Assembly: GCF_902729355.1 (NCBI RefSeq)
Contig: NZ_CACVCC010000010.1
Span: 1 to 64,000, forward strand
Length of the DNA: 64,000 bases
Origin: Streptococcus sp. S784/96/1
GTDB lineage: Bacteria > Bacillota > Bacilli > Lactobacillales > Streptococcaceae
Direction: 5' to 3'
The notes under the pieces were generated by a model, which was given only the letters and a program-made list of their open reading frames with translations, did not search any database and was not told the origin of the DNA. Below are positions 27,408-37,440 of this stretch, piece by piece. The first letter of the stretch is position 1, and every line of letters starts with the position of its first letter. The position numbers were made by a program, and so were the translations under genes.

Positions 27408-27995
27408 TTACCAATAAGATGGTCGATTTTTTTCATATTCAGCAATGGCATCCGCGTATTCTAGCGTAATACCAATATCATCCAGTCCCTTGAGTAATTT
27501 GTTTTTCCAGTCAGCATCAATCTCAAAGGAAAACTCACCAACAGGAGATAGGATTTTTTGATCATAGAGGTTAATGGTCACCTCATCTGTCGGTTGCAGC
27601 GCTGCTAATTGTTGACGAACCTCCAAGGGCTGCGCAATGGGTAAAATGCCGTTATTGAGGTCATTATTATAGTGAATGTCCCCAAAGGATCCAGCAATGA
27701 TTACCTTAAAACCATAATCTGCAAGTGCCCAAGCCGCATGTTCACGAGAGGAGCCAGCCCCAAAATTATCTCCTGTGATTAAAATGGTGGCCTTGCGATA
27801 AGGTGGTGTATTAAAGATAAACTCAGGATCCTCAGTATAGTTATCGTCTAGATATCGCCACTCATACATGAGGTATTTGCCAAATCCTTTTTTATCAATC
27901 AACTTTAGAAACTGCTTGGGAAGGATTTGGTCTGTGTCAATATTATCATTCATCAAAGGGACCGTAGTTCCTGTATAAATGGTAAATGCTTCCAT
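27408..27995 (-). CDS. leuD: 3-isopropylmalate dehydratase small subunit
   Basis: 195 residues, swivel domain of the isopropylmalate isomerase. [15 protein letters not shown] is the conserved substrate-binding loop. With LeuC it isomerises 2- to 3-isopropylmalate. It starts three bases after the leuC stop, and is the last leucine gene of the operon. Confidence 0.97.
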   Translation of the reverse strand: MEAFTIYTGTTVPLMNDNIDTDQILPKQFLKLIDKKGFGKYLMYEWRYLDDNYTEDPEFIFNTPPYRKATILITGDNFGAGSSREHAAWALADYGFKVIIAGSFGDIHYNNDLNNGILPIAQPLEVRQQLAALQPTDEVTINLYDQKILSPVGEFSFEIDADWKNKLLKGLDDIGITLEYADAIAEYEKNRPSYW

Positions 27996-27998
27996 CGT

Positions 27999-29378
27999 TT
28001 AACTCACCTCCAATGTTCTGACGTCTATAAATTTCCCGGCTATTGCGGCTGCAGCTGCCATGGCTGGGCTACAAAGATGTGTTTTAGCTCCTACACCCTG
28101 CCGGTCTTCAAAATTACGATTGCTTGTCGAGGCGCAATGTACACCAGCTGGAACCTTGTCTGGATTCATACCCAGACACATGGAACAGCCAGGATCACGC
28201 CATTCAAAGCCCGCTTCGATAAAAATGTTATCTAAACCAAGTTGTTCAGCCGCTTGTTTTACAGGTCTAGATCCAGGAACTACAATAGCTGTGACGCCTT
28301 TGGCTACTTTTTTCCCAGCGACAATTTTAGCAGCAATTTGCAAGTCACTGAGGCGGGCATTGGTGCAAGAACCAAGAAAGACATATCCAATGTCTATCCC
28401 ATCAGCTGTTTGTCCAGGTTTTAAGCCCATGTAGTTATAGGCACGCTCATCATTAAGGTCACGAATGGCTGGAAACGGTTGGTCAAACCGTACCCCCATT
28501 GAAGGATTGGTTCCCCAGGTCACCATAGGTACCAACTCTGATACATCCATCTCAATGACCTTATCATACTGGGCATCTGTATCTGAAATCAATGTCTTCC
28601 AGTCAGCTATAGCCACTTCAAAATCTTTAGGTCTATGTTTTTTATCTGCTAGATAATCAAAGGTTGTTTGGTCTGGATTCATAATGCCCATTTTAGAACC
28701 AAATTCAATAGACATATTGCAGATGGTCATCCGCTCTTCCATCGTCAATCGGTCAATAGCATCACCCGTGTATTCGACCACATAGCCAACTCCTAGAGCT
28801 ACACCATATTTGGCGATTAAGGCCAGAATATAATCTTTGGCATAGATGCCTTTAGGTGCTGTTCCTGTAAATCTCACCAATAACTTCTTTGGTTTGACTT
28901 GCCAGATGGTTTGGGTAGCAAAAACATGCTCCACTTCTGTCGTTCCAATCCCAAAGGCAATGGCTCCGAAAGCACCATGTGTAGCGGTGTGGCTATCTCC
29001 ACAAACAATGAATTTTCCAGGCTGGGTTAACCCCATCTCTGGACCAATCATATGGACGATTCCTTGATTTGGGGAGCCATGCGGCGCGTGTGGAATCCCA
29101 AATTCCTTCACATTTCGAGCAAGAGCGTCCATTTGGGCTTTGGAAATCACATCCCGAATGTCGTGTATATTAACCGTTGGAACGTTGTGGTCAAAAGTCC
29201 CGAAGGTCAAGTCTGGTCTACGAACTTGACGTCCTGCTTCTCTTAAGCCATCAAAAGCTTGCGGGCTTGTTACTTCATGAATGTAATGTTGGTCAACGTA
29301 CATGAGTTGAGGTTCACCCTCTTTACCCGTAATGACATGACGGTCCCATAATTTATCAAAAATAGATTGTCCACTCAT
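27999..29378 (-). CDS. leuC: 3-isopropylmalate dehydratase large subunit
   Basis: 459 residues, aconitase-fold catalytic subunit. The 4Fe-4S ligands are visible in [13 protein letters not shown] and in [27 protein letters not shown] is the other conserved active-site segment. It works with LeuD in the leucine pathway. It follows the DUF1294 gene by nine bases, inside the leuABCD operon. Confidence 0.97.
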   Translation of the reverse strand: MSGQSIFDKLWDRHVITGKEGEPQLMYVDQHYIHEVTSPQAFDGLREAGRQVRRPDLTFGTFDHNVPTVNIHDIRDVISKAQMDALARNVKEFGIPHAPHGSPNQGIVHMIGPEMGLTQPGKFIVCGDSHTATHGAFGAIAFGIGTTEVEHVFATQTIWQVKPKKLLVRFTGTAPKGIYAKDYILALIAKYGVALGVGYVVEYTGDAIDRLTMEERMTICNMSIEFGSKMGIMNPDQTTFDYLADKKHRPKDFEVAIADWKTLISDTDAQYDKVIEMDVSELVPMVTWGTNPSMGVRFDQPFPAIRDLNDERAYNYMGLKPGQTADGIDIGYVFLGSCTNARLSDLQIAAKIVAGKKVAKGVTAIVVPGSRPVKQAAEQLGLDNIFIEAGFEWRDPGCSMCLGMNPDKVPAGVHCASTSNRNFEDRQGVGAKTHLCSPAMAAAAAIAGKFIDVRTLEVS

Positions 29379-29387
29379 AACTTCCCC

Positions 29388-29660
29388 TTATCCTTGCTTT
29401 ACGTACCAAAGTCCATAGCAGATCACTGCCTGAATCAAAATCCCTAGGTACCAAGCAAGTTGAAAATACCACTTTCTAGTCTTATGATGAAACATTTCTC
29501 CTCCTAACAAGGCTCCTAATCCACCCGCACATAGGGTCATTAGTAATAGGGATTTTTCAGAAATGCGCCATTTATTTGCAACTGATTTATGTTTGTCAAT
29601 GCCATAAGTCATGAAAACAATTAAGTTCCATATTAACAAAATAACGATTGCTAGCTTCAT
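29388..29660 (-). CDS. DUF1294 small membrane protein inside the leu operon
   Basis: 90 residues with three hydrophobic segments. YGIDKHKSVANKWRISEKSL and GGLGALLGGEMFHHKTRKW are the DUF1294 hallmarks (Y-x-x-D-K, R-I-x-E, G-A, H-K-T-x-K). Function of the family is unknown. Its start overlaps the leuB stop by four bases and its stop lies nine bases before leuC, so it is translated as part of the operon. Insertion here is unusual compared with the plain leuABCD order I know from other bacteria. Confidence 0.85.
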   Translation of the reverse strand: MKLAIVILLIWNLIVFMTYGIDKHKSVANKWRISEKSLLLMTLCAGGLGALLGGEMFHHKTRKWYFQLAWYLGILIQAVICYGLWYVKQG

Positions 29661-30697
29661 TCTAAATTACCTATAATGACTGCAGTCATTTCATCAGTTG
29701 TAGTAGCTCCGCCCATATCTTTAGTTAATATACCTTGTGCCAATGTTTTTTCAATAGCTCTTTCAATCATCTCTGCACCTGTTTTTTCATCAAAAGACTC
29801 ACGGAGCATCATGGCAACCGATAAAATCATAGAAATCGGATTGGCAATGCCTTTTCCAGCAATATCTGGAGCCGACCCATGAATAGGTTCATAAAGGCTT
29901 GGAGCTGTTGCCGAATGACTAGCTGATGGCATAACACCCAATGTTCCAGGCAAGACCGATGCTTCATCCGATAAAATATCTCCAAAAAGATTTTCTGTAA
30001 CAATCACATCAAATTGAGCTGGATTTGTTATCATGAGCATAGCTGCGCTATCGACTAATTGATTTTCTAAAATCACATCAGGATAATCTTTTGCGACCTC
30101 TTCAGCTACTTTTCGCCATAATTTTGAGGTAGCAAGAACATTTTGTTTATCGATGCTTGTAACCTTTTTGCGCCTTGTCTTAGCTAATTCAAAGGCTTCG
30201 ACCATGATACGACGAATTTCCTCAGAAGTATAATCGTTGTGGTCACGCGCCCTGTCAGTTTCTAAAATATGCTCACCGAAATAAATTCCGCCAGTCAATT
30301 CACGGACAACCACAAAATCTATGTCTTCCAGTCGGTCTGTTTTTAGAGGTGATAGGTGTTTAATAGCATCAAAGATTTTGACAGGTCGAATATTAGCATA
30401 GAGACCCAATTCTTTTCGGAGGCTCAAAAGACCTTGTTCTGGTCGAATCGGGCAAGTATCATACTTAGGACTTCCAATTGCTGCAAGTAAAATAGCATCC
30501 GCAGCTTTCGCTGCCTCTAATGTCTCACCAGGAAGCGGATGCCCCGTAGCATCAATTCCTGCTCCTCCAAATGGCTGAGCATCTATTTCATAATCAAATC
30601 CGATTTTTTCTGCGACAGCTTTTAGAACTTCTAAACCTGCCGCCATGATTTCAGGACCAATTCCGTCCCCTGCTAAGGTTACAATTTTATTTGTCAT
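29657..30697 (-). CDS. leuB: 3-isopropylmalate dehydrogenase
   Basis: 346 residues, usual length. It oxidatively decarboxylates 3-isopropylmalate to 2-oxoisocaproate with NAD. Signature VTENLFGDILSDEASVLPGT is near residue 235, and the substrate arginines are in the RPEQGLLSLRKELGLYANIRP stretch. The start ATG lies nine bases after the leuA stop. Confidence 0.97.
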   Translation of the reverse strand: MTNKIVTLAGDGIGPEIMAAGLEVLKAVAEKIGFDYEIDAQPFGGAGIDATGHPLPGETLEAAKAADAILLAAIGSPKYDTCPIRPEQGLLSLRKELGLYANIRPVKIFDAIKHLSPLKTDRLEDIDFVVVRELTGGIYFGEHILETDRARDHNDYTSEEIRRIMVEAFELAKTRRKKVTSIDKQNVLATSKLWRKVAEEVAKDYPDVILENQLVDSAAMLMITNPAQFDVIVTENLFGDILSDEASVLPGTLGVMPSASHSATAPSLYEPIHGSAPDIAGKGIANPISMILSVAMMLRESFDEKTGAEMIERAIEKTLAQGILTKDMGGATTTDEMTAVIIGNLE

Positions 30698-30706
30698 TCA
30701 CATACC

Positions 30707-32260
30707 TTACATTTCTTTTTCTGATAGTCGGTGACCAATTTCACCAGCATTTTCTTTCTGGACAAAGACATTAGCATTGATATAGGCGATTGCACCAGCT
30801 TTCATCACATCAAAATCAATTCCTGACGCATTGAATATCGTACCAGTTTCACTATTTTCAATTGAAACCGTAACGCGTGCCTGCGCGTCAATCCCATCTG
30901 TAACAGCATCCATATTGTAACTGAGCAATTTGACTTCTTGATGAAAGAACTGGTCAATGGCGTTATAGGTAGCTTCCACCGATCCCTTACCGTCAGCTGT
31001 AACGTCAACAAATTCTTGGTCATTATTAACCATAGTAATTACTGCTGTTACCGTGTCATCAGGATTTGAGGCAAGTCTCAAATTGCCAAAATGGAAACCT
31101 TCTGGATTTTCAATTTTAGCACCTGCAACAAGAGCAGTAATATCTGCATCCGTAATTTCTTGTTTTTTATCAGCTAAGGCTTTAAATTTAGCAAATAAAA
31201 CTGAGACTTCATCTTCTTCAAATTCTAAGTCAAGCTCTTTTAATTTCTCAATAAATGCATGACGACCAGATAGTTTTCCAAGTGGAAGTGAATTGCGCTT
31301 CACACCAACTAACTCAGGTGTAATAATTTCATAAGTCAATGGATTTTTAAGAACGCCATCCTGATGGATACCAGATTCATGTGAGAAGGCATTACCACCT
31401 ACAACCGCCTTATTTCGAGGAATTGGAATTCCAGAAAAGCGTGACACCATTTCAGCAGTATTAATGGTTTCTTTTAGAACAATAGCAGAGCTAGCTTGAT
31501 AATAATCCTCGCGAATACTAAGCGCTACAGCAACTTCCTCAAGAGCCGCATTGCCTGCCCGCTCACCGATTCCATTTAAGGTTCCTTCAATACGACCTGC
31601 TCCATTTTTAATAGCAGATAAGGTATTGGCTACTGCCATTCCAAGGTCGTTGTGACAATGCGGACTAAAAATAATCTCTCTATCTGATTTAACATTTTCA
31701 ATAAGAAACTTAAAGATCTCCCCATATTCTTCAGGTGTTGTAAAACCAACCGTGTCAGGAACATTGATGTAGGTTGCCCCAGCATCAACGGCTGTTTGAA
31801 CAACCTGAAGAAGAAAATCCAGTTCAGTCCTTGTTGCATCTTCAGGAGAAAATTCAACCACTTCTACCTTAGAACGAGCATAGCTAACATGTTCTTTAAT
31901 AATGTTTAAAATTTCCTCTTTTGATTTTTTTAATTTAAACTCACGATGTATAGGGCTTGTAGCGATAAAGACATGCATTTGAGGATATTTAGCCTCCTTA
32001 ATTGCCTCATAACAAGCATCAATATCTGATTTTACAGAACGAGCTAAACCAGATACAGCAGTAGTTTTCATCGTCTTAGCTATTTGCCTAACCGCCTCAA
32101 AAGAATCGGGACTAGCTGCTGGGAAACCCGCTTCGATTGCTGAAATTCCCCATTTTTCAAGTTGTTTAGCGATAGCTACTTTTTCCTTTATTGAAAAATT
32201 GACTCCTGGAGTTTGTTCTCCGTCTCTTAACGTTGTATCTAAAAATTCTACTTTACGCAT
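30707..32260 (-). CDS. leuA: 2-isopropylmalate synthase
   Basis: About 517 residues from ATG 32260 ([16 protein letters not shown]). A GTG four codons upstream is possible, but AAGTGG lies at a better distance from the ATG. It condenses 2-oxoisovalerate with acetyl-CoA, the committed step. The HMGL-like barrel has [18 protein letters not shown] and the metal-binding [16 protein letters not shown]. The C-terminal LeuA dimer/allosteric domain (about 380-517) is complete, so leucine feedback is expected. First gene behind the attenuator. Confidence 0.97.
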   Translation of the reverse strand: MRKVEFLDTTLRDGEQTPGVNFSIKEKVAIAKQLEKWGISAIEAGFPAASPDSFEAVRQIAKTMKTTAVSGLARSVKSDIDACYEAIKEAKYPQMHVFIATSPIHREFKLKKSKEEILNIIKEHVSYARSKVEVVEFSPEDATRTELDFLLQVVQTAVDAGATYINVPDTVGFTTPEEYGEIFKFLIENVKSDREIIFSPHCHNDLGMAVANTLSAIKNGAGRIEGTLNGIGERAGNAALEEVAVALSIREDYYQASSAIVLKETINTAEMVSRFSGIPIPRNKAVVGGNAFSHESGIHQDGVLKNPLTYEIITPELVGVKRNSLPLGKLSGRHAFIEKLKELDLEFEEDEVSVLFAKFKALADKKQEITDADITALVAGAKIENPEGFHFGNLRLASNPDDTVTAVITMVNNDQEFVDVTADGKGSVEATYNAIDQFFHQEVKLLSYNMDAVTDGIDAQARVTVSIENSETGTIFNASGIDFDVMKAGAIAYINANVFVQKENAGEIGHRLSEKEM

Positions 32261-32284
32261 CTCAATTACCACTTTCTAAAAACT

Positions 32285-32366
32285 TAAAAACACCTCACTG
32301 GAAACCAAGCGAGGTGTTCACTTCCCGCTTGGTAAGCCAAACAGGACTAATGCTCTTGCACTAGCC
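32285..32366 (-). promoter_or_regulatory. leu operon transcription attenuator (pause, antiterminator and terminator hairpins)
   Basis: Three stems on the minus strand. A pause-type hairpin, GGGCTAGTGC with GCATTAGTCC (32366-32343), overlaps the end of the leader peptide. An antiterminator pairs ACCAAGCG (32333-32326) with CGCTTGGT (32311-32304). A terminator pairs AACACCTC (32318-32311) with GAGGTGTT (32296-32289) and is followed by Ts. The antiterminator's second strand lies in the terminator loop, so they exclude each other. Confidence 0.85.
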
Positions 32367-32408
32367 CGATATTCTCAATAGCAAAACAGTTGTCATTGTG
32401 AATTCCAT
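32361..32408 (-). CDS. leuL: leu leader peptide
   Basis: 15 codons: MEFTMTTVLLLRISG, then TAG. It is preceded by AAAGGAG at a good distance. Three consecutive Leu codons (TTG CTA TTG), preceded by Val and followed by Arg-Ile, make translation sensitive to charged tRNA-Leu. It sits just downstream of a strong promoter and ends in the first attenuator hairpin. The role is cis-regulatory: ribosome stalling at the Leu codons would free the antiterminator. Lactococcus lactis has a comparable leucine leader; most Firmicutes use T-boxes, and none is seen here. Confidence 0.85.
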   Translation of the reverse strand: MEFTMTTVLLLRISG

Positions 32409-32447
32409 TTGATTGACTCCTTTGTGTTTCAATTTAATTTAATGAAT

Positions 32448-32476
32448 ATTCTATATTTTTCTGATAATTCTGTCAA
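32448..32476 (-). promoter_or_regulatory. leu promoter
   Basis: Minus strand TTGACA (32476-32471), 17-base spacer, TAGAAT (32453-32448), about 30 bp upstream of the leader peptide SD. Confidence 0.85.
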
Positions 32477-32595
32477 GTGGAAAATGATAATTATTTTCCT
32501 ATTTTCTTTAATGAGTATCATACTTTCTCTTTTAAAGCATTATTTCGTTCTAAAAGTGTTATATTCGACTTTCTTTAACATACGAATAGCTAATG

Positions 32596-32621
32596 TAAAA
32601 AGAAGCTGGATTCCAACTTCT
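32596..32621 (-). terminator. pot operon terminator
   Basis: AGAAGTTGG pairs with CCAGCTTCT (one G-T pair, 3-base loop), followed by five Ts on the minus strand, 14 bp past the potD stop. Confidence 0.85.
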
Positions 32622-32634
32622 TCTACGTTATATC

Positions 32635-33702
32635 TTATTTACGGTACATTTTGAATTGTAAATAAAGGTCATTGTAAATCCCTAACCATTTTTGACCAAG
32701 GTTATCATAAACTTCCAGATTTTCAATGGTTTCTTGGTCTGGGTAGAAGGCCTTATCAGAAGTGATTTCTTCTGGTAAAAGTTCCTTGGCTTTGGTATTA
32801 GGTGTCGCATAACCGATATATTCCGCATTCTGTGCAGCGTTTTCAGGAGTTAACATAAAGTTAATAAAAGCATATGCCTCTTTTGGGTGCTTCACAGTCT
32901 TAGGAATGACAATATTATCAAACCACAAATTTGACCCTTCGCTTGGAACAACATAGACAAGGTCTTCATTACCATCAAGCATTTCACTAGCTTCTCCAGA
33001 GAAGGATACTCCGATGGCTGCATCTCCCTGAATCATATAATGTTTTAGCTCGTCACCAACGATTGCCTTAACGTTAGGTGTTAATTCGTTCAATTTTGCT
33101 TCAACAACAGCCAGTTCCACCTTATCTTTACTATTTAAGCTATAGCCAAAACTATTAAGCCCAAATCCCATGACTTCACGAGCTCCATCAACAAGCAAGA
33201 TATCATTACGATATTCTTCTCGCCACAGATCTTCCCAGTGTTCAGGAGCTTCTTTTAACATCTTCGTATTGTAAACAATACCTACGGTCCCCCAAAAATA
33301 AGGAATCGAATAGTCATTTTTAGAATCAAAACTATGCCCCATAAATTCAGAACCAATATTATCTAATCCCTGTATTTTAGCATGATCCAATTTAACTAAC
33401 AAGTTCTCTTTGATCATCTTATCAATCATATAGTCAGAAGGAACTGCCAAATCATAAGTAGTCCCACCTTGTTTAATCTTTGTATACATGGCTTCATTGG
33501 AATCAAAAGTTTCATATTGCACCTTAATTCCAGTTTCTTTTGTAAATTTATCTAGTAACTCAGGATCAATATAATCTCCCCAATTATAGATGACCAATTT
33601 ATCTGAGGCACTACCACTACTTTGTTTCATGATAAGGCTAAGGCCGAATAGCAGAGCTACAATAGCTAGAATACCACCGATAAACGAATATAATCTACGC
33701 AT
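32635..33702 (-). CDS. potD: Spermidine/putrescine ABC transporter substrate-binding protein
   Basis: 355 residues. An N-terminal hydrophobic segment (about 5-25) is followed by the binding fold starting LVIYNWGDYIDPELL, the PotD signature. The usual lipobox cysteine is missing (SLIMKQSSG), so it is probably held by an uncleaved anchor, as in other streptococcal PotD proteins. Conserved tail NLGQKWLGIYNDLYLQFKMY. It overlaps potC by eight bases and is the last gene of murB-potABCD. Confidence 0.96.
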   Translation of the reverse strand: MRRLYSFIGGILAIVALLFGLSLIMKQSSGSASDKLVIYNWGDYIDPELLDKFTKETGIKVQYETFDSNEAMYTKIKQGGTTYDLAVPSDYMIDKMIKENLLVKLDHAKIQGLDNIGSEFMGHSFDSKNDYSIPYFWGTVGIVYNTKMLKEAPEHWEDLWREEYRNDILLVDGAREVMGFGLNSFGYSLNSKDKVELAVVEAKLNELTPNVKAIVGDELKHYMIQGDAAIGVSFSGEASEMLDGNEDLVYVVPSEGSNLWFDNIVIPKTVKHPKEAYAFINFMLTPENAAQNAEYIGYATPNTKAKELLPEEITSDKAFYPDQETIENLEVYDNLGQKWLGIYNDLYLQFKMYRK

Positions 33703-34471
33703 TCTTATTCTCCCTCTCCTGTGAAATGAAATAGTAACCGATAACTAATAGGATACTAAAGAGAAATACAATAGTGGAAAGAGCATTGATTTCAAGTGAA
33801 ATGCCTTGACGTGCTCGTGAATAGATTTCGACAGAAAGAGTTGAGAAACCATTTCCAGTCACAAAGAAGGTGACAGCAAAATCATCCAGTGAATAGGTAA
33901 AAGCCATGAAATACCCTGCAATAATCCCTGGTGTCAGATAAGGCAACATCACTTCTTTCATCATTTGAAAGCGGGTTGCTCCTAAATCATAGGCCGCATT
34001 GACCATATCGTAGTTCATTTCTTTCAGACGTGGCAAGACCATTAAAACCACAATCGGAATAGAAAAGGCCACATGACTAAGTAAAACTGAGAGTTCACCT
34101 AATTTAAATCCTATAGTCGTAAAAAGAATTAAGAAACTTGCCCCAATCATAACATCTGGTGCTACCATCAAGACATTGTTAGCTGATAACAAACCATTCT
34201 GGAAACGGCGTTGTGTCTGATGGATAAAAATAGCTCCAAAAGTTCCAATAATAGTTGCAATAAGAGCTGATAAGAAGGCAAGAAAGAAAGTTTCTACCAA
34301 AATCAACATTAAACGACTATCTCCAAACATTGTTTCATAATGTTCGAGTGTCATTCCTGTAAATGCATTCATATCATCACCTGCATTAAAAGAATAAAAG
34401 ATCAAGTAGGCGATAGGAATATAGAGGATAAGGAAAACAAGTGCAAGATATAGATTTGCTAATTTTTTCAT
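33695..34471 (-). CDS. potC: Spermidine/putrescine ABC transporter permease
   Basis: 258 residues from ATG 34471 ([10 protein letters not shown]), chosen for the GGAGAG ahead of it rather than an ATG eight codons upstream. Six membrane segments; the cytosolic EAA loop reads AAYDLGATRFQMMKEVMLP. It forms the channel with PotB. Its start overlaps the potB stop. Confidence 0.95.
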   Translation of the reverse strand: MKKLANLYLALVFLILYIPIAYLIFYSFNAGDDMNAFTGMTLEHYETMFGDSRLMLILVETFFLAFLSALIATIIGTFGAIFIHQTQRRFQNGLLSANNVLMVAPDVMIGASFLILFTTIGFKLGELSVLLSHVAFSIPIVVLMVLPRLKEMNYDMVNAAYDLGATRFQMMKEVMLPYLTPGIIAGYFMAFTYSLDDFAVTFFVTGNGFSTLSVEIYSRARQGISLEINALSTIVFLFSILLVIGYYFISQERENKNA

Positions 34472-35265
34472 TGTTGTCTCTCCTTTGTCACCCACATTGT
34501 TACAATCATAGCAACAATTAAAATCACACCTATGGTCGCTCCCATTCCCCAGTTTTGAGTGGTTAGGAAATGTTGTTCAATAGCGGTTCCTAAGGTAATG
34601 ACACGATTTCCTCCAATTAAACGCGTCAACATAAAGAGAGATAAGGATGGAATAAAGACTGCTTGAATACCAGAGCGCACCCCATTAAGCGACAAAGGGA
34701 AGGTAACTTTTCGAAATGTTTGAGTATTTGTAGCTCCAAGATCACGACTTGCATTTATCAAATTCTCATCAATATCATCAAGAGCATTAAAAATGGGCAA
34801 AATCATAAAAGGTAGTTCAATATATGCCGCTACAAAAATAAATGAAAAATCAGTGAATAAAATTTGCTTTGCACCGATTCCCATAAACTCTAGGAAAGCA
34901 TTAACTCCACCTTGTTGTCCAAAAATTCCCATAAAGGCGTAAGCTTTTAACAAAAGATTAACCCAAGTTGGTAGAATAACCAGCATTAAAAAAAGCTGTT
35001 TATGTTTAAGACGGGTCAAAAAGAGCGCTGTTGGGTAAGCAATCAGAAAGGTCGCTAAGGTGACAATAGCAGCATAAATAATTGAATTGAAACTCATTTT
35101 GAGATAAGTCCAACTTGAAAAAAAAGTACCATAGTTTGCTAATGTAAAGTTTCCTTCAATATCAAAAAATGATTTCCAGAGTAGTAAGGCAACAGGAGCT
35201 AAAACAAAGAAAATAATCCACAGTAAGTAGGGAATTGAAAATGCAATATTAGAGGTTTTCTTCAT
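34468..35265 (-). CDS. potB: Spermidine/putrescine ABC transporter permease
   Basis: 265 residues from ATG 35265 ([14 protein letters not shown]), preceded by GAGGAGG; an ATG seven codons upstream lacks an SD. Six membrane segments with the EAA loop [19 protein letters not shown]. It overlaps the end of potA by 17 bases, implying tight translational coupling. Confidence 0.95.
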   Translation of the reverse strand: MKKTSNIAFSIPYLLWIIFFVLAPVALLLWKSFFDIEGNFTLANYGTFFSSWTYLKMSFNSIIYAAIVTLATFLIAYPTALFLTRLKHKQLFLMLVILPTWVNLLLKAYAFMGIFGQQGGVNAFLEFMGIGAKQILFTDFSFIFVAAYIELPFMILPIFNALDDIDENLINASRDLGATNTQTFRKVTFPLSLNGVRSGIQAVFIPSLSLFMLTRLIGGNRVITLGTAIEQHFLTTQNWGMGATIGVILIVAMIVTMWVTKERQQ

Positions 35266-36403
35266 GACGTTCCTCCTCAATTGCATTGATAAGTCCGTCT
35301 TCTACTTCTTCTACTTCTACGTACTCTTCAATACGAGCATCAAATTCCTCTTCTGTTTCATTGAGACGCATGATATGAATATCTTCTGGCTCAAAATCAA
35401 GCCCGATTATTTCTCCAACAATAGCCTTACGTGTTGAATGAATCATCCATTCATTTCCAAGATTGTCATAGGCTATAATTTCATAGTGAACACCACGGAA
35501 AAGCTGGGTATCTACGGTAACCTGTAATTTTCCTTCTTCAGGAAGAGTGATACGTAAATCTTCTGGACGAATAACAACTTCAACTGGTTCATTTGGTCTC
35601 ATACCCCCATCAACAGCTTCAAATCGTTTGCCATTAAATTCAACCAAGTAGTCTTCAATCATGACGCCTGACAAAATATTAGATTCACCGATGAAAGTAG
35701 CAACAAAGTGGTTGATTGGCTCATCATAAATATCAACTGGTGTTCCAGACTGAACAATCTCACCGTCATTCATGACAAAAATCCAGTCTGACATAGCAAG
35801 AGCTTCTTCTTGATCGTGGGTAACAAAAACAAAGGTAATTCCTAAACGTTGTTGCAATTCACGCAATTCATACTGCATTTCTGTACGCAATTTCAGGTCT
35901 AGAGCTGACAGTGGCTCATCCAGAAGTACTACACGAGGTTGATTGATAATGGCACGAGCAATGGCGACACGTTGGCGCTGACCACCAGATAATTTATGAA
36001 TGGAACGCTTTTCATATCCTTCTAAACGTACCATTTTAAGCGCTTCAGCCACACGTTCAGCAATTTCTTTTTTATCAACTTTTTTAATTACTAAAGGAAA
36101 TGCCACATTCTCTGCTACTGTCATATGAGGGAAGAGGGCATAGTTCTGAAAGACAGTATGCACATCACGTTTATTCGTTGGCACATCATTGATACGTTTA
36201 CCATCTAAGTAAACATCACCGCTTGTAGCATCTAATAAACCAGCAATAATGTTTAAAATAGTTGATTTACCAGAACCAGAAGCACCAAGTAGAGTATAAA
36301 ATTTGCCTTCTTCTAGTTCGAAATTAATATTTTTAAGTACTTGAGTACCACTATCTTCAAATATTTTTGTTACATTTTCAAATGCAATAATCGGATTTGT
36401 CAA
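35249..36403 (-). CDS. potA: Spermidine/putrescine ABC transporter ATPase
   Basis: 384 residues. Walker [10 protein letters not shown], signature [14 protein letters not shown] and Walker [13 protein letters not shown] are intact. A C-terminal TOBE-like domain (about 270-350) is followed by a very acidic tail ([20 protein letters not shown]). It energises polyamine import. It begins 18 bp after murB, so murB is probably co-transcribed, as in other streptococci. Confidence 0.96.
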   Translation of the reverse strand: MTNPIIAFENVTKIFEDSGTQVLKNINFELEEGKFYTLLGASGSGKSTILNIIAGLLDATSGDVYLDGKRINDVPTNKRDVHTVFQNYALFPHMTVAENVAFPLVIKKVDKKEIAERVAEALKMVRLEGYEKRSIHKLSGGQRQRVAIARAIINQPRVVLLDEPLSALDLKLRTEMQYELRELQQRLGITFVFVTHDQEEALAMSDWIFVMNDGEIVQSGTPVDIYDEPINHFVATFIGESNILSGVMIEDYLVEFNGKRFEAVDGGMRPNEPVEVVIRPEDLRITLPEEGKLQVTVDTQLFRGVHYEIIAYDNLGNEWMIHSTRKAIVGEIIGLDFEPEDIHIMRLNETEEEFDARIEEYVEVEEVEDGLINAIEEERHEENL

Positions 36404-36421
36404 TTAACTTTTCCTCTCTAT

Positions 36422-37333
36422 TTATTTAGCTACGCCAATGATACGAACTTCTGGCTCTAGTGTAACACCCGAGTGTTCTTTTACTTTTTCGACAACAGAA
36501 GCAATTAGATTTTCATAATCGGTTGCAGTCCCCTTGTCAACATTTACCATAAATCCTGCATGCTTGGTGGACACCTCAACTCCACCAATACGGTACCCAC
36601 GAAGCCCTGCATCAGAAATTAAAGCACCAGCAAAGTAGCCGTTAGGACGTTTGAACACAGAACCACAGGATGGCAATTCAAGTGGCTGTTTCAACTCACG
36701 TAAGTGAGTCAATCGTGCCATTTCTTGGGTAATTTGAGTGTAGTCTCCAGGTTTTAAAGCAAATTTGGCAGATAGAACTATTGCTCCCGACTCTTGAACG
36801 GCAGAATGACGATAACTAAACCTTAAGTCTCTAGCTTCCAAGGTTATAATTTCCCCGTCTTTGGTCAATAGCTGAGCTGAAGTTAGCACATGGGCAATTT
36901 CACTGCCATAGGCACCAGCATTCATGAAAACAGCTCCGCCTATTGATCCAGGAATACCACAGGCAAACTCAAAGCCTGTCAAGCTATGGCGACTGGCAAC
37001 TTTAGTTGTCTCAATTAAATTAGCTCCTGCTTCTGCTTCAATAACATATCCAGAAACAGTAATAGTTGCCATTTTTTCTAACATGATAACTATTCCTCGG
37101 ATACCACCATCACGAACAATTAAATTACTGGCATTTCCTAAAACAGTCCATTCTAAATTATGAGTTTTTGCAAACGTCAACAAGCGTTGCAATTCATATC
37201 GTGAACGAGGAAAAGCTAGTAAATCTGCTGGTCCACCAACTTTCGTATAAGTATAATTACTTAAAGGCTCATCAATGCGGACATCAATACCATCTAATTC
37301 TTTTTTTATTAAGTTTTTCATCATTTCATCCAT
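36422..37333 (-). CDS. murB: UDP-N-acetylenolpyruvoylglucosamine reductase
   Basis: 303 residues. It reduces UDP-GlcNAc-enolpyruvate to UDP-MurNAc for peptidoglycan, with FAD and NADPH. FAD-binding segments include [14 protein letters not shown] and [20 protein letters not shown]; the catalytic serine is in [15 protein letters not shown]. Several ATGs are clustered at the start (residues 1, 4, 5); homologues suggest that any of them is workable. It heads the pot cluster. Confidence 0.95.
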   Translation of the reverse strand: MDEMMKNLIKKELDGIDVRIDEPLSNYTYTKVGGPADLLAFPRSRYELQRLLTFAKTHNLEWTVLGNASNLIVRDGGIRGIVIMLEKMATITVSGYVIEAEAGANLIETTKVASRHSLTGFEFACGIPGSIGGAVFMNAGAYGSEIAHVLTSAQLLTKDGEIITLEARDLRFSYRHSAVQESGAIVLSAKFALKPGDYTQITQEMARLTHLRELKQPLELPSCGSVFKRPNGYFAGALISDAGLRGYRIGGVEVSTKHAGFMVNVDKGTATDYENLIASVVEKVKEHSGVTLEPEVRIIGVAK

Positions 37334-37440
37334 ACTAAAAAAATCAGCACAAGGCCGATTTTATTATATCAAAATTATGAGTATTTGACGACCAATTGGA
37401 TGGATAAAATATCTTTAGATAGTTATCGGTAATTTCCTAA

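Noticed and set aside
32409..32654. Plus-strand frame of 81 codons opposite the leu promoter
   Set aside because: It runs antisense through the leu promoter and the pot terminator, with no SD and no recognisable sequence.
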